DNA of 5,963 nucleotides, taken from positions 1-5,963 of the forward strand of contig NZLV01000152.1 of NCBI GenBank assembly GCA_002694345.1, given 5' to 3'. Origin of the DNA: Maricaulis sp. Lineage in GTDB: Bacteria > Pseudomonadota > Alphaproteobacteria > Caulobacterales > Maricaulaceae. Shown here in pieces: positions 5,186 to 5,963 of the stretch. Under the pieces are notes generated by a model. The model did not search any database, was not told where the DNA came from, and was given only the letters and a program-made list of their open reading frames with translations. Position 1 is the stretch's first letter. Each line of letters begins with the position of its first letter. A program made the position numbers and the translations under genes.

Positions 5186-5963
5186 CGCGCCAATTCCTTC
5201 ATCGCAGCATCAACGCCTTCCAGGGTCAGCGGGAACATGCGGTCCTTGCCGATAATGTCCTGGATGAGGCGGGTGGAGTAGGAGTGCTCCCACCATTTTT
5301 CGGGCGTGGGATTGATCCAGATCAGGTTGGGCCAGGTATCGACGATGCGCTGCAGCCAGACGGCCCCGGCTTCCTCGTTCCAGTGTTCGACCGAGCCGCC
5401 ATCCTGGGTGATCTCATAGGGCGCCATGGCGGCATCACCGACCATGATGACTTTCCAGTCGTGCGGGTATTTGTGCATGAGATCCATGGTCGGCACGGTC
5501 TCGGCCCGGCGGCGCAGGTTTGAACGCCACATCCCCTCATAGGGGCAGTTGTGGAAGTAGAAATATTCCAGGTTCTTGAAGGTCGAGCGCGCCGCCGAGA
5601 ACAGCTCCTCGCACAGCTTGATGAACGGGTCCATCGAGCCGCCCACATCGAGGAACAGAAGCAGCTTGACCGCATTGCGCCGCTCCGCGCGCATATGGAT
5701 ATCGAGCCAGCCCTGCTTGGCGGTGCCTTCGATCGTGGCGTCGAGATCGAGCTGGTCCTGCGCGCCTTCGCGGGCAAAGCGGCGTAAGCGGCGCAGCGCC
5801 ATCTTGATGTTGCGCGTGCCCAGTTCCTTGGTGCTGTCGAGATTCTTGAACTCGCGTTTGTCCCACACTTTGACCGCACGCTTGTGTCGGCTTTCGCCGC
5901 CGATCCGCACGCCTTCGGGGTTGTAGCCCGAATTGCCGAAGGGCGAGGTGCCGCCGGTGCCGA
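5182..5963 (-). CDS. VWA domain protein, CoxE-like/COG3825 (N-terminal part outside window)
   Basis: The C-terminal 259 residues of a cytoplasmic von Willebrand factor A protein are visible; the frame stays open to the right edge, where it reads GTGGTSPFGNSGYNPEGVRI. The GTG at 5910 is therefore an internal valine, not the start. The next segment, RAVKVWDKREFKNLD, is characteristic of COG3825 proteins. The VWA core holds a metal-site motif LDVGGSMD (5629-5649), in which Gly replaces the first Ser of the usual DxSxS, as I recall for this family. It is followed by a segment with an invariant-looking Thr (AETVPTMDLM) and a VGDAAMAPYEI strand with the later Asp. COG3825 genes generally lie beside a MoxR-type AAA ATPase and are thought to act with it as a chaperone or metal-insertase pair. 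That partner would be expected beyond position 5963. The gene ends overlapping the DUF1131-like start. Confidence 0.92.
   Translation of the reverse strand, partial: GTGGTSPFGNSGYNPEGVRIGGESRHKRAVKVWDKREFKNLDSTKELGTRNIKMALRRLRRFAREGAQDQLDLDATIEGTAKQGWLDIHMRAERRNAVKLLLFLDVGGSMDPFIKLCEELFSAARSTFKNLEYFYFHNCPYEGMWRSNLRRRAETVPTMDLMHKYPHDWKVIMVGDAAMAPYEITQDGGSVEHWNEEAGAVWLQRIVDTWPNLIWINPTPEKWWEHSYSTRLIQDIIGKDRMFPLTLEGVDAAMKELAR
5198..5202 (-). other. Blank check: weak support site only
   Basis: Bases reading GAAGG on the minus strand lie inside the last codons of the VWA gene and begin the AAGGA ribosome-site match used to support the CTG start at 5185. The entry records the site; strength cannot be judged by eye. 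Confidence 0.35.

Overview
The window looks like a piece of ordinary chromosome from a GC-rich alphaproteobacterium. The gene set (a methyl-accepting chemotaxis protein, a COG3825-type VWA protein, a PchB-like chorismate mutase, a glutathione S-transferase, a lone HPt protein) and the codon use suggest a Caulobacterales/Maricaulales-like lineage such as Maricaulis. That placement is inferred from protein flavour only and is not proven. I see no insertion sequence, phage gene, CRISPR array or integration scar.

Layout, left to right. The C-terminal part of a transmembrane chemoreceptor (+, cut by the left edge) ends at 1149 and faces an alpha/beta-hydrolase lipoprotein gene (-, 1233-2354). A perfect 14-bp hairpin between them can terminate both. 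Immediately upstream of the hydrolase, on the same strand, is a tRNA-Lys(CUU) gene with encoded CCA and a plausible promoter. Next, also on the minus strand, is a small secreted protein made of Arg/Asp/His/Tyr-rich YRDR repeats, with its own hairpin terminator. A divergent intergenic region (3083-3227) carries a perfect 8-3-8 inverted repeat and a TTAAG direct repeat. It leads to a stand-alone histidine phosphotransfer (HPt) protein (+).

The HPt gene and the convergent chorismate mutase gene share the palindrome CTAG as their stop codons. A second divergent region (3890-4044) separates the chorismate mutase, which has a good sigma70-like promoter, from a glutathione S-transferase (+). The transferase ends 4 bp from the end of a minus-strand pair: a DUF1131-like protein and a VWA/CoxE-like protein (COG3825) that runs off the right edge. 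The start of the DUF1131-like gene appears to be a CTG overlapping the TGA stop of the VWA gene, so the two are probably translationally coupled.

The genes do not form one pathway; they look like six or seven independent short transcription units. The only clear functional pair is VWA plus DUF1131-like, and the VWA gene probably has a MoxR-type AAA ATPase partner beyond the right edge. I found no convincing new multi-gene system. The items most worth a second look are the CTG start, the inverted repeat between the secreted-repeat and HPt genes, the YRDR repeat protein, and a Gln-to-Glu change at a predicted active-site position of the chorismate mutase.
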